DNA of 13,604 nucleotides from Thermomicrobiales bacterium. GTDB taxonomy: Bacteria > Chloroflexota > Limnocylindria > Limnocylindrales > CSP1-4. Under the pieces are notes generated by a model, which did no database searches, had not been told where the DNA came from, and saw only the letters and a program-made list of their open reading frames with translations. A program made the position numbers and the translations under genes. Shown here piece after piece: positions 1 through 7,051 of the stretch. Position 1 is the first letter of the stretch, and each line of letters begins with the position of its first letter. The DNA is taken from the NCBI GenBank assembly GCA_004525275.1, contig SPCO01000014.1:1-13604 (forward strand), given 5' to 3'.

Positions 1-965
1 AACGATCTCTGCTGCAGGAGACGGTCGCCCGGCTGGCCGGCCTGACCGATGACATCGCGGTCGTGGCCGATCGTCGCTACGAGCAGCTCGTGCGAGACCA
101 GGCGCCCGGCGCGACGATCGTGGTGGAGCCACAAGGTCGCAACACCGCGGCGGCCATCGCCCTCGCGACGCTGGTCATCGATCGGCCCGAGGAGGACGTG
201 ATGCTCGTCCTGCCGGCCGACCAGACCATCTTGCGGCCGGAGGTCTTCCGATCCGTGATCAGGACGGCCTCGGATCATCTGGCGACTGGGGCGTTTGGGA
301 TCGAAGCACCATTGGTGACCCTCGGCATCAGCGTCGACCGACCCGCCACGGAGTACGGCTATCTCATCCCGGACCTGGATCGCGGCATGGAGATCGAAGA
401 GATTCGCGCGTACCCGCTGCTCCGCTTCGAGGAAAAACCGAAGCCGTCGCGCGCAGACGGTCTGGCCCGCCAGGATGGCGTCGCCTGGAACGGGGGCATC
501 TTCCTTTGGCGCCGGTCGACGATCCGTGCCGCGCTGGAGCGCTACACCGGTCTGCTCCAGTCCCTCGGACCGATGATCGGATCGGCGACGTCGCTGCAGC
601 ACGCCTATGAGGCCATCCAGCGACCCGTCTCGATCGACTACGCGGTCATGGAGAGCGCTGCACAGAGTGGCCACGTCGTGATGGCCTCCATGGACGTCGG
701 CTGGTCGGATCTCGGATCGTGGTCGTCATTGCTCGCCGCGCTCGGCGCCCGTGGGACAGGCGAGGTGGTCAGGCCCGGCGAGACGGTCACGGTCGAGCCC
801 GATGATCTCGTCGTCCGCCGGCTCGACGGCCAGCTGGGCGTCATCGCCCCGCTCGAGGGAGGTACGATGACTGCGACGCAGCCGCTCGCGCACCTTCGTG
901 GGGCCGGCCCCGATCGCTCGATCATCGAGCGACTCCTGGGACGCTGCACCCTCGCGGAGGATTGA
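1..965 (+). CDS. manC: Mannose-1-phosphate guanylyltransferase, 5'-truncated by window edge
   Basis: This enzyme makes GDP-mannose from mannose-1-phosphate and GTP in the cytoplasm, for glycans and glycoconjugates. About 320 codons are visible. The frame is open from base 3, so the gene begins left of the window and the N-terminal nucleotide-binding signature (GGxGxRLWPLS-type) is missing. Visible family landmarks in order are EPQGRNTAAAIALA, LPADQTI (the LPSDH position), TEYGYLIPD, RFEEKPKP, AWNGGIFLWR, SIDYAVME and GWSDLGSWSSL. After the last motif only about 75 residues remain, so the protein lacks the C-terminal isomerase cupin of bifunctional AlgA/XanB-type enzymes; a separate cupin lies two genes downstream. 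The usual Lys after SIDYAVME is Ser here. The stop is 1 bp before the GTG of the mutase gene, so the two are surely co-transcribed. The family call is firm; sugar preference is inferred. Confidence 0.93.
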   Translation, partial: RSLLQETVARLAGLTDDIAVVADRRYEQLVRDQAPGATIVVEPQGRNTAAAIALATLVIDRPEEDVMLVLPADQTILRPEVFRSVIRTASDHLATGAFGIEAPLVTLGISVDRPATEYGYLIPDLDRGMEIEEIRAYPLLRFEEKPKPSRADGLARQDGVAWNGGIFLWRRSTIRAALERYTGLLQSLGPMIGSATSLQHAYEAIQRPVSIDYAVMESAAQSGHVVMASMDVGWSDLGSWSSLLAALGARGTGEVVRPGETVTVEPDDLVVRRLDGQLGVIAPLEGGTMTATQPLAHLRGAGPDRSIIERLLGRCTLAED

Positions 966-966
966 T

Positions 967-2445
967 GTGACCCTGACTGGCCGGCCACCTACGCCGACCA
1001 CCATCGTGTTTGGAACGGATGGCTGGCGGGCCCGGGTCGCCGACGAATTCACGTACGAGAACGTCCGTCGCTGCGCCGACGGGGTGGCCGCCTACGTGGT
1101 CGAGCGGGGTGAGCAGGCCAAGGGCGTGGTCATCGCCTACGACCGCCGCTTCTCGTCCGAGGCCTTCGGGATCGCAGCCGCCGAGGTCCTCCTCGCCCAC
1201 GATATCCCGGTCGCCTACTCGGTCCAGGCCGTCCCGACCCAGATGTGTTCGTACGAGGTCGTGCAACGGGGCGCGGCGGCGGGAATCGTGATCACGGCCA
1301 GTCACAACCCGTGGATGGACAACGGGTTCAAGGTCAAGGCCGCCACGGGAGCGGCGGCCGGGCCGGAGATCCTCAAGGCGATCGAGAACCGCTTGGCGGC
1401 CAATGGGGGGATCGGGATCGACCGACGACCGTTCGCGGATGCGGAGGCTGCCGGTCTCGTCGAGCGCTTTGATCCATTCGAGGGTTACGAGCTATTCGTT
1501 CGGCGCACGCTTGATCTCGATGCCCTCAAGAGCGCGGAGGTCTCCATCCTGGTCGACCCGATGTGGGGCGCGGGCGCCGGCTGGATCTCGCGCCTGTTGA
1601 GCGGCGGGCGGATCCGGGTCGATGAGATCCACCAGGAACGGAACCCGTTCTTCGGCGGGGTCAACCCGGAGCCGATCCGACCGAACGTGGACGAGGCCCT
1701 CGGGCGCCTGGCCGGCGGCGGCTACGACCTTGGTCTCTTTCTCGATGGCGACGCGGACCGGGCCGGCGCCGGGGACGAGCGCGGGACCTTCATCCATCAG
1801 CTCCAGGTGACCGGGCTGCTGATGTATTACCTCGCCGAGCACCGGGAACTTCGGGAGCCGGTCGTGACCAGCGTGAATAACACCTCGATGGCGGCTCGCC
1901 TCGGCGAGCGGTACGGGATCACGACCTACGAGACCCCGGTCGGGTTCAAGTTCATCGGCCCGAAGATGATCGAGACCGGGGCGATGATGGGCGCCGAGGA
2001 ATCAGGTGGCTTCGGGTTTGGGATGCACCTGCCCGAGCGCGACGGGGTGTATGCGGATCTCATGCTGCTCGATCTGTTCCTGCGCGAACGGGTGGCCGGT
2101 CGGTGGCCGGTCTCGCGGGCGATCGAACATTTCCACGAGATCGCGGGTGCCTCGTATTACCTGCGGATCGACGTGCACGTCGAGCGGGCCGCCTACCCCG
2201 AGACGAAACGCCGGCTGCTGGTCGACCTGGCGGCCGAATCGCCGACCGAACTGGCCGGCCAGCCCGTCGCGAGGACGGTCGCCCTGGACACCGGTGACGG
2301 GTTCAAGTTCTTCCTCGCCGACAGATCTTGGCTGCTGATCCGGGCCTCCGGGACGGAGCCCCTGGTCCGGGTCTACACGGAGGCCACATCGGCCGATCTT
2401 CGGGACGCCTTGCTCGTCGCGGGCGAGCGGTTGGTGCGCGGTTGA
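967..2445 (+). CDS. Phosphomannomutase/phosphoglucomutase
   Basis: An alpha-D-phosphohexomutase interconverting hexose-6-phosphate and hexose-1-phosphate. Beside manC it most likely makes mannose-1-phosphate. The 492-residue product shows all four family sites: the phosphoserine loop TASHNPWMDNG with S112, the Mg2+ loop DGDADR (D260, D262, D264), the sugar-binding loop GAEESGG (342-348) and the phosphate-binding loop RASGTEP (459-465). I chose GTG 967 because GGAGG lies at 956-960 with 6 bp spacing and the domain begins a few residues in (IVFGTDGWRARV). The upstream in-frame ATG at 898 would overlap manC by 68 bp and has no supporting domain. The next gene starts 11 bp after the stop. Mannose versus glucose preference cannot be read from sequence; the operon favours mannose. 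Confidence 0.93.
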   Translation: MTLTGRPPTPTTIVFGTDGWRARVADEFTYENVRRCADGVAAYVVERGEQAKGVVIAYDRRFSSEAFGIAAAEVLLAHDIPVAYSVQAVPTQMCSYEVVQRGAAAGIVITASHNPWMDNGFKVKAATGAAAGPEILKAIENRLAANGGIGIDRRPFADAEAAGLVERFDPFEGYELFVRRTLDLDALKSAEVSILVDPMWGAGAGWISRLLSGGRIRVDEIHQERNPFFGGVNPEPIRPNVDEALGRLAGGGYDLGLFLDGDADRAGAGDERGTFIHQLQVTGLLMYYLAEHRELREPVVTSVNNTSMAARLGERYGITTYETPVGFKFIGPKMIETGAMMGAEESGGFGFGMHLPERDGVYADLMLLDLFLRERVAGRWPVSRAIEHFHEIAGASYYLRIDVHVERAAYPETKRRLLVDLAAESPTELAGQPVARTVALDTGDGFKFFLADRSWLLIRASGTEPLVRVYTEATSADLRDALLVAGERLVRG

Positions 2446-2456
2446 GGGAGGATCTG

Positions 2457-2822
2457 ATGACCCCATCCAGACGAGTTGACAAGCCCTGGGGTCATGAGTT
2501 GATCTGGGCACATACCGACCGCTACGTCGGCAAGGTCCTGGTCATCGAGGCTGGGCAGCGACTCTCGCTCCAGCGCCACGAGATCAAGGATGAGTCGATT
2601 CTCGTTGTCTCCGGCCGGTTGCGGCTGTACCTGGAGGACGACGCCGGCGCGGTCCAGATCGAGGAGCTTGGCGCGGGTGATCATCGCCATGTGCCGACCG
2701 GCCGGATCCACCGCTACGAAGCGATCGAACGGACCGAGTTGATGGAGGTCTCGACGCCAGAACTCGACGACGTCATCCGTCTCGAGGATGACTTCGGGCG
2801 CGAAGGTACCAGCGCGCCGTGA
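2457..2822 (+). CDS. Stand-alone cupin resembling type II mannose-6-phosphate isomerase domain
   Basis: A 121-residue single-cupin protein matching the C-terminal isomerase domain of bifunctional ManC/AlgA proteins, which interconverts fructose-6-P and mannose-6-P. Hallmarks are KPWGHE (9-14), GQRLSLQRHEIKDES (33-47), the second cupin motif HVPTGRIHRYEA (78-89) and a tail DDVIRLEDDFGRE similar to the family's EDDIVRxxDxYGR. Likely metal ligands by family analogy are Q39, H41, E46 and H85. The family's EHW after the first motif reads ESI here, so catalysis is probable but not certain. ATG 2457 is set by GGGAGG at 2446-2451, 5 bp upstream; the longer reading from 2328 merely overlaps the mutase. 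It is the third gene of the operon and would complete the route from fructose-6-P to GDP-mannose. A non-catalytic sugar-binding cupin is the alternative. Confidence 0.8.
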   Translation: MTPSRRVDKPWGHELIWAHTDRYVGKVLVIEAGQRLSLQRHEIKDESILVVSGRLRLYLEDDAGAVQIEELGAGDHRHVPTGRIHRYEAIERTELMEVSTPELDDVIRLEDDFGREGTSAP

Positions 2823-2835
2823 TCTCCGACGGGTG

Positions 2836-2841
2836 TACCCT
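2836..2841 (+). promoter_or_regulatory. Possible -10 element TACCCT before the SWIM gene
   Basis: GTGTACCCT lies 15 bp after the end of the mannose operon, and TACCCT fits the loose TANNNT pattern. No convincing -35 lies 16-18 bp upstream. It would give the SWIM gene its own promoter with a leader of roughly 85-90 nt. This is weak, based on one hexamer in a 108-bp gap. Confidence 0.22.
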
Positions 2842-2855
2842 TTGGCCAGACGCGA

Positions 2856-2891
2856 CCGCCATCACCGGTCGAGGTGCTGACCGGACGGCGG
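2856..2891 (+). other. GC-rich stem-loop in the gap between cupin and SWIM genes
   Basis: CCGCC (2856-2860) pairs with GGCGG (2887-2891), and inside it CCGGTC (2865-2870) pairs with GACCGG (2879-2884). This makes 11 paired positions with a small internal loop and an 8-nt end loop. No T-run follows, so it is not a classical intrinsic terminator. It could end the mannose operon transcript in a GC-rich host or shape the leader of the SWIM mRNA. Confidence 0.35.
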
Positions 2892-2930
2892 CCCGAGAGC
2901 GCCCGCATGGGCGATGGAGGTAGCGCTGCG

Positions 2931-3206
2931 ATGCACAGCTCCCTGATCGGCAAAGTCGAGAAGGCGAACCGTTACGCCCGCGAACTCGATCGGATCACGA
3001 TCGACCGAGTCGCACTCACATTCCGTGGCGACAACGACACCCATGAGATCGAACTCGACGCCGGCCAGTGGAAATGCACCTGCCACTATTTTGAGAGCTG
3101 GGGGTCGTGCGTCCACCTCTTGACGCTTCAGAAGGTCTTCGGCGTCATGCTCCCAGAGGACGCCCAGGTCTCGATCTTCGCCGCTGCACAGGCCGTCAGC
3201 GCCTAG
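2931..3206 (+). CDS. Small SWIM zinc-finger protein
   Basis: A 91-residue protein with a SWIM-type zinc site, C49-x-C51-x8-C60-x-H62 (CTCHYFESWGSCVH), preceded by a short beta-rich stretch (VALTFRGDNDTHEIELDAGQWKC in two parts around the DAG turn). SWIM fingers mediate DNA or protein contacts, usually as part of larger proteins such as Swi2/Snf2 ATPases, MuDR transposases or MEKK1; here the finger is nearly the whole protein. ATG 2931 is chosen because GGAGG at 2916-2920 lies 10 bp upstream. The earlier in-frame starts at 2874 and 2907 would place that site inside the coding region. It is monocistronic or weakly linked to the mannose operon 108 bp upstream, and converges with the lipoprotein gene 18 bp downstream. 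The fold call is good; the function is unknown. Confidence 0.78.
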   Translation: MHSSLIGKVEKANRYARELDRITIDRVALTFRGDNDTHEIELDAGQWKCTCHYFESWGSCVHLLTLQKVFGVMLPEDAQVSIFAAAQAVSA

Positions 3207-3229
3207 CTCCCGGCTAGCTCCCGGCTAGC
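3204..3229. repeat. Tandem 11-bp repeat TAGCTCCCGGC spanning two stop codons
   Basis: TAGCTCCCGGC occurs at 3204-3214 and 3215-3225, followed by a third start TAGC at 3226-3229. The first TAG is the stop of the SWIM gene, and CTA at 3225-3227 is the stop of the convergent lipoprotein gene. The whole intergenic space is therefore made of this repeat. Confidence 0.85.
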
Positions 3230-3230
3230 C
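3212..3230. terminator. Putative bidirectional hairpin between convergent genes
   Basis: GGCTAGC (3212-3218) and GCTAGCC (3224-3230) form a perfect 7-bp stem with loop TCCCG. It lies just after the SWIM stop and overlaps the stop of the minus-strand gene, where a terminator serving both directions would sit. There is no T-tract on either side, so it is only a candidate; it arises from the tandem repeat. Confidence 0.4.
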
Positions 3231-4211
3231 TCCCCGTCGCCAGGCGACGACCGCGCCCTGCGCCGACCCGATCTGGGGCGTCGCGACGCGACGCCAGTCG
3301 GAGGCGCCGCCGTGGACCGCGAGCGAGACTGAACCGTCCGCGGCCGCCCAGGCGATCGCCAGGCGTTCCCCGCCGTCGTCGAGCGCGATCGCGATCGCGC
3401 TCGATCCCACATCCGGCGGCTCGATGGAGGCCAGGGACGAACCGTCGCCGGCCAGCCAGCCGCTCGTGTCACGGACTACGACCGGAGCACCTCGGCCGGC
3501 CATCGTGGCGATCCGATGGCCATCAGCAGAGGCTGCAAGAAGGCGTGCGCCTGCAGGCCCCTCGGCCAGCCCACCAGTGGTAGCGTCCACGATCGTCGAT
3601 GACGGGCGGTCCGTGTCACCGGTGATGACGACCAGGCGGTCGTCATCGATCCAGGTCGGCGGCGCCGCGACGACGGGTTGGTCGAGTGCGATCTCAAACG
3701 CGCTGGCGACCGTCGGATCCACGAGGACGACGCGAATCGCGTCTCCGCCGGCCAGGTTCCCGGCCAGCGTCGCATAGCGTCCACCCTCCGGATCCCACGT
3801 CGCGAAGTACTCGGGACCTTCCGGTGCGTCGCCATTCGGACCGGCCGCCCGGACCGGCCGCCAGGTGACCGGCCGCACACCCAGGCTGACCGGATTGCTC
3901 GTTGCCACGGATCCGTCGGTCAACGTGGCCGCGAGGACATCCGCCCGCCCGGTCGCGATCCAGGTCGTATCGCGTTTTGGCAGCTCGATCGAGATCGGGT
4001 CGTCGGCGTTCGTGCCCCAACCCAGGAGTGTGACGTCGTCGCTGGTGCCAACCAGGGCGACCAGGCCATCCGCGCTGACGGTGCCGGCCGGTGCCGGGCC
4101 AGCGCATGCCGCCACGGCCATCGCCACCCCGATGACGACGATCGAACGTACCGATCCAGCGGTGTGTCGGGAGCGGCTCCGAGAGCGGTTTCGCCCGGAA
4201 GTGGTTGGCAT
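3225..4211 (-). CDS. Exported lipoprotein, propeller-like, function unknown
   Basis: A 328-residue protein with an Arg-rich N-terminus, a hydrophobic stretch (IVVIGVAMAVAAC) and a lipobox VAAC whose Cys36 would be lipidated, so it should sit on the outer face of the cytoplasmic membrane. The rest looks like repeated beta blades with D/G turns (LVALVGTSDDVTLLGWG, RYATLAGNLAGGD, RLVVITGDTD, RIATMAGRG, RLAIAWAAADGSV), as in WD40/TolB-like propellers; no catalytic motif is seen. ATG 4211 is the only sensible start giving the full signal peptide, but it has no clear Shine-Dalgarno site. It is the last gene of the minus-strand exported-protein operon, 34 bp after the preceding stop. The coding region contains a 26-bp perfect palindrome at 3379-3404. 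Export is likely; the propeller is inferred from repeat rhythm only. Confidence 0.75.
   Translation of the reverse strand: MPTTSGRNRSRSRSRHTAGSVRSIVVIGVAMAVAACAGPAPAGTVSADGLVALVGTSDDVTLLGWGTNADDPISIELPKRDTTWIATGRADVLAATLTDGSVATSNPVSLGVRPVTWRPVRAAGPNGDAPEGPEYFATWDPEGGRYATLAGNLAGGDAIRVVLVDPTVASAFEIALDQPVVAAPPTWIDDDRLVVITGDTDRPSSTIVDATTGGLAEGPAGARLLAASADGHRIATMAGRGAPVVVRDTSGWLAGDGSSLASIEPPDVGSSAIAIALDDGGERLAIAWAAADGSVSLAVHGGASDWRRVATPQIGSAQGAVVAWRRGG
3379..3404. repeat. 26-bp perfect palindrome inside the lipoprotein gene
   Basis: The half-site TCGAGCGCGATCG (3379-3391) is followed without spacer by its exact reverse complement (3392-3404). It contains two overlapping GCGATCGC octamers. On the minus strand it encodes Ser-Ser-Ala-Ile-Ala-Ile-Ala-Leu-Asp, so part of the symmetry comes from the Ile-Ala codon repeat. 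Confidence 0.9.
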
Positions 4212-4245
4212 CGGCGCGCCAAGTGTGCCATGCCGATGCCGTCCC

Positions 4246-4818
4246 TCATCGGACGCTGAGCTGCCAGTAATAGGTGGCCGAGCCGAGATCGTCCGCGAAA
4301 CGGACGTTGACCTGGACGGACCACGAACCAGACCCGGGCGCAGCGAAGGCGATGGGGCCCTGGCCGGCACCGATGGCGACGGCCCCGATCCCGTCTCCGA
4401 CCCCGGCCGTGACCCGGCTGGCCGTCCATCCTTCGACCGGCAGATCGGCGGCGAATGTGATCGTCAATGGCTCTCCCGTTGCAACGGTGACCGCGGCACC
4501 CGGGAGCCACGGACTGTCCGAGCCGCCGTCGGCCCAGGTGTACGACCCGAGTTGTCCGGGCACCGGGTCGCCGCCCTCGGCGGCGAGGGAGGCACCCGGC
4601 GGCACATCGAGGGTCGGGACCCCGGGCACGTCGCTGGTGGGCGTCCGCGCGGGGACCACGACCGGCGTCATCACGGGGGTCACGACTGGAGTCGGGTGGA
4701 GCGTGACGACGGGCGGCTGCGTGCCGGCGCCCCCGGTCGACGGTCCCGTGCAGGCCGCCAATGACACGAGAATGCCGAGGATCGTGACCGAAGACCGTGG
4801 AGCGAGTCGGCGGGCCAT
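4246..4818 (-). CDS. Exported Pro/Thr-rich lipoprotein, function unknown
   Basis: A 190-residue lipoprotein. The signal peptide MARRLAPRSSVTILGILVSLAAC ends in lipobox LAAC, with Cys23 the lipidation site. A low-complexity Pro/Thr/Val linker follows (about residues 24-65, with TPVVTPVMTPVV), then a beta-rich globular domain of about 115 residues ending in SATYYWQLSVR. That pattern suggests a small binding domain held off the membrane by a flexible stalk. The start is ATG 4818, set by AAAGGAG at 4827-4833 with 8 bp spacing; upstream in-frame ATGs would put that site inside the gene. It lies 20 bp downstream of the metzincin-like gene and is clearly in the same operon. I do not recognise the globular domain. 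The sequence of the folded part (VNVRFADDLG, FAAPGSGSWSVQV) resembles carbohydrate-binding or Ig-like beta sandwiches, a weak impression. Confidence 0.75.
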   Translation of the reverse strand: MARRLAPRSSVTILGILVSLAACTGPSTGGAGTQPPVVTLHPTPVVTPVMTPVVVPARTPTSDVPGVPTLDVPPGASLAAEGGDPVPGQLGSYTWADGGSDSPWLPGAAVTVATGEPLTITFAADLPVEGWTASRVTAGVGDGIGAVAIGAGQGPIAFAAPGSGSWSVQVNVRFADDLGSATYYWQLSVR

Positions 4819-4838
4819 GGCGCGCACTCCTTTCATCC

Positions 4839-5912
4839 CTAGATACACACGGCATCGGTGCCGTTGACGGGTCCGATCGCATGACAGGCGATCACCGAGA
4901 CGCGAACGACCGGGGAGTCGGAACTCCGCAGTCCTTCCTTGCTCGTCGAATTGAAGGTCGCTCTGTACTCCTGATCACTGCTCAACTCCTGGGTCATGAC
5001 ATACGTTCCTGCCGAGGAACCGGTCAACATCGGGCCAACGGTCGTCCACGTCGATGTACCCGGCGTGCGTCGCTTCAGCGTCACGGTTCGACCTGAGATC
5101 GGATTGCCGCCAAGTCGGACGTAGCTATCTAGATCAGTGACCCTCAGGGTCGCGCTGAGCGTGGTCGATCCCCCGATCAGGACCGTAGCCGGCGAGGCGG
5201 ACAGGGTGAAGACGGTCGAAAGATCCAGGCACGTGGAGTACCTGGCCGTCCATGTCGCCATGTCGTACTGCCGTTGGAGGGTTGCGACATCGCAGACGCC
5301 GAACGTGTGCATGTTCCAGCCCGCCGATGGCTTCGTACGCGAGAAGGTCTGCACGACCGCCTCGTCATAGTCCGATCCATCGGCGAAGTTGAGGTGATGG
5401 TCGAGTCCTTCCACGTGCCCGAATTCGTCGAGCGCGATCGTCTCGGCGTCATAGCAGCCTCTCGGCGGCGACGCGTAGGTTTGGCACCACTTCAGGGTCC
5501 CCCAATCGAAGACATGGCCCTGCTCCCGGAGCCACATCGAAAACCCGTTCGGGGCGCTGCGTGTGTAGCAGGCCAGACCGTTGACCCCGCAGGTGGCCCC
5601 TGCGCCGTACCCGATCAGATTGTCGCCCCCGGCGTCGTAGGTGAAGGTCGCCGCCCTGGAGGCCCGGGTCGTCGCCACGTCGGCTGCAGCTGACTTGATG
5701 GCCGACTTGATGGGCCCGCTTGGTTCGGACCCCGATCGCCAGCGGAAGCCCAGCTCCTGGTTCTGGCCGAACGACCCGCCGCTCGTCGTCGGGTCCGGCC
5801 CGTGGGCGCTCACCGCGCCGCCTATCAACGCGATGAGCAGGGTCGCGGTCGAGCCGGTCAGGATCAGGCGGGTCGACCGGCGCGGCCGCTCGCGGTTCGT
5901 CGCTCTCGTCAT
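4839..5912 (-). CDS. Secreted metzincin-like protein with C-terminal Ig-like domain
   Basis: A 357-residue protein with a Sec-type signal (RRSTRLILTGSTATLLIALI, cleavage likely near VSA-H37). Residues 162-173 read DEFGHVEGLDHH, matching the metzincin zinc site HExxHxxGxxH at every position except the first: Asp162 replaces His, while E163, H166, G169 and H172 are kept. A Met in GWNMHTFG (M201) could be the Met-turn. Cys-rich loops around 110-150 suggest disulfides. Residues from about 240 to the end look like a bacterial Ig-like domain (FTLSASPATVLIGGSTTLSA, SGRTVTLKRR, YRATF). ATG 5912 overlaps the upstream stop as ATGA, implying translational coupling. It is either a protease with altered zinc ligation or an inactive binding relative. 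The fold call is fairly good; activity is unknown. Confidence 0.75.
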   Translation of the reverse strand: MTRATNRERPRRSTRLILTGSTATLLIALIGGAVSAHGPDPTTSGGSFGQNQELGFRWRSGSEPSGPIKSAIKSAAADVATTRASRAATFTYDAGGDNLIGYGAGATCGVNGLACYTRSAPNGFSMWLREQGHVFDWGTLKWCQTYASPPRGCYDAETIALDEFGHVEGLDHHLNFADGSDYDEAVVQTFSRTKPSAGWNMHTFGVCDVATLQRQYDMATWTARYSTCLDLSTVFTLSASPATVLIGGSTTLSATLRVTDLDSYVRLGGNPISGRTVTLKRRTPGTSTWTTVGPMLTGSSAGTYVMTQELSSDQEYRATFNSTSKEGLRSSDSPVVRVSVIACHAIGPVNGTDAVCI

Positions 5913-6979
5913 CGAAGGGTCTCGCTGAGCAGTACGGTCCTGCCGCCGGTCATGTGGCGGAGGCGCGGGCGGTCGAGTCGGTTGTTGTCCGGCTGCCCGG
6001 GCGACGTCATCAGGCGCAGATCGCCCGTCACGTGCCCGAGATCCGTGGGCTGGCCGCCGCCAAGGCTGACCGAGCGGAGTGTCCGCCCCGCCGCCGAGTC
6101 GGCCTCGTACACGAGCCGCTGGTCGTCTCCGCTGCCGACCAGTGCGGCCGCACCCGCCTCTCCGACCAGGAGCACCCGGTCGCCCGAGATGACATCCGTC
6201 GACACGACCGGGCAGGGCAGTCCGAGGCAGGCGCCGTAGGTGATCACTCGCTGATCATCGACACCCAGGAGGAGCCCCAGATCGGGCTGGTCGATCATCA
6301 GCGTGGCGCCCGTGTCAGGCGCCAGGATCCGTGTGCGGCAGGCGGCTTCACCGCACGATTGGATGGCCAGTCGTCCCCTCGCGGCATCCCAGGCGAATTC
6401 GGTCGACCAGGTTCGACCGAAGCGGGCATCGGCTTCGATCGGTCCGAGGATCCGACGCGCCGCTCCACGGCCGTCCAGCGGGCGAAACCAGATCCCGAGA
6501 TCTTCTCGGCTGGCGCGGTCGACCCGCATCTCGATGATGCCGCCCCTGGCCTCGTCCAGGGTCGCTCGCCGGACGATCGATCGGGTCTCGTCGAGTGGCG
6601 ACCAGCAATCGCGCTCAACGTCGAGCATGTCGACACGGGACAGCGCGCCATCATCGGCCCCGACGAGCACGATCCCACCGAATGGACCAGCCGCGAACGA
6701 CTCCGCGGGGAGGTCCATCGCCCGGACGACGGTGCCGTCCATTTCGGAAAGGGTGAGACGCTGGCCCCGCAACGCTCCGTCGCCATCGAGCTGAGGCTCA
6801 AGCTCGAACCACACATCCGGACCGATGCCACCCTGAACAGCGGCCGGCTCGTCCGTGCACGTCGTCGTCGCCCAGGGCTGCAGGCGGGCGCCACCCGACG
6901 CCGTGGAGACGATCGCTCCGACGCCGCCGAGGGCGATCAGTCCGGGTCCGATCCAGCGCAACCATCGAGACTCCACCAT
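5909..6979 (-). CDS. Membrane-anchored propeller-like exported protein, function unknown
   Basis: A 356-residue protein with one N-terminal hydrophobic segment (WIGPGLIALGGVGAIVST, about residues 9-26) that is either an uncleaved anchor or a signal peptide; there is no lipobox Cys. The remainder shows blade-like repeats (QRLTLSEMDGTVVRAMDLP, GIVLVGADDGALSRVDML, RLAIQSC, QRVITYGAC, DRVLLVGEAG, QRLVYEADS), suggesting a WD40-like propeller. Two close Cys pairs, CGEAAC and CLGLPC, suggest disulfides and extracytoplasmic folding. ATG 6979 has an unusually strong site, GGAGGAGGT at 6988-6996, 8 bp upstream. It is the first gene of the minus-strand operon and its stop overlaps the next ATG by 4 bp. 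It is divergent from the B12 riboswitch region. No enzymatic motif is seen. Confidence 0.75.
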   Translation of the reverse strand: MVESRWLRWIGPGLIALGGVGAIVSTASGGARLQPWATTTCTDEPAAVQGGIGPDVWFELEPQLDGDGALRGQRLTLSEMDGTVVRAMDLPAESFAAGPFGGIVLVGADDGALSRVDMLDVERDCWSPLDETRSIVRRATLDEARGGIIEMRVDRASREDLGIWFRPLDGRGAARRILGPIEADARFGRTWSTEFAWDAARGRLAIQSCGEAACRTRILAPDTGATLMIDQPDLGLLLGVDDQRVITYGACLGLPCPVVSTDVISGDRVLLVGEAGAAALVGSGDDQRLVYEADSAAGRTLRSVSLGGGQPTDLGHVTGDLRLMTSPGQPDNNRLDRPRLRHMTGGRTVLLSETLR

Positions 6980-7051
6980 GAGTGTTGACCTCCTCCGACG
7001 GGTCGGACTGGTGGCGGGAGGAGGGCGAGAGCGCCATGGTGATCGATAGCC

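Noticed and set aside
3865..4764. A 299-residue plus-strand frame across both lipoprotein genes.
   Set aside because: The minus-strand readings have signal peptides with lipoboxes and, for one, a Shine-Dalgarno site; the plus reading spans two genes and looks like noise.
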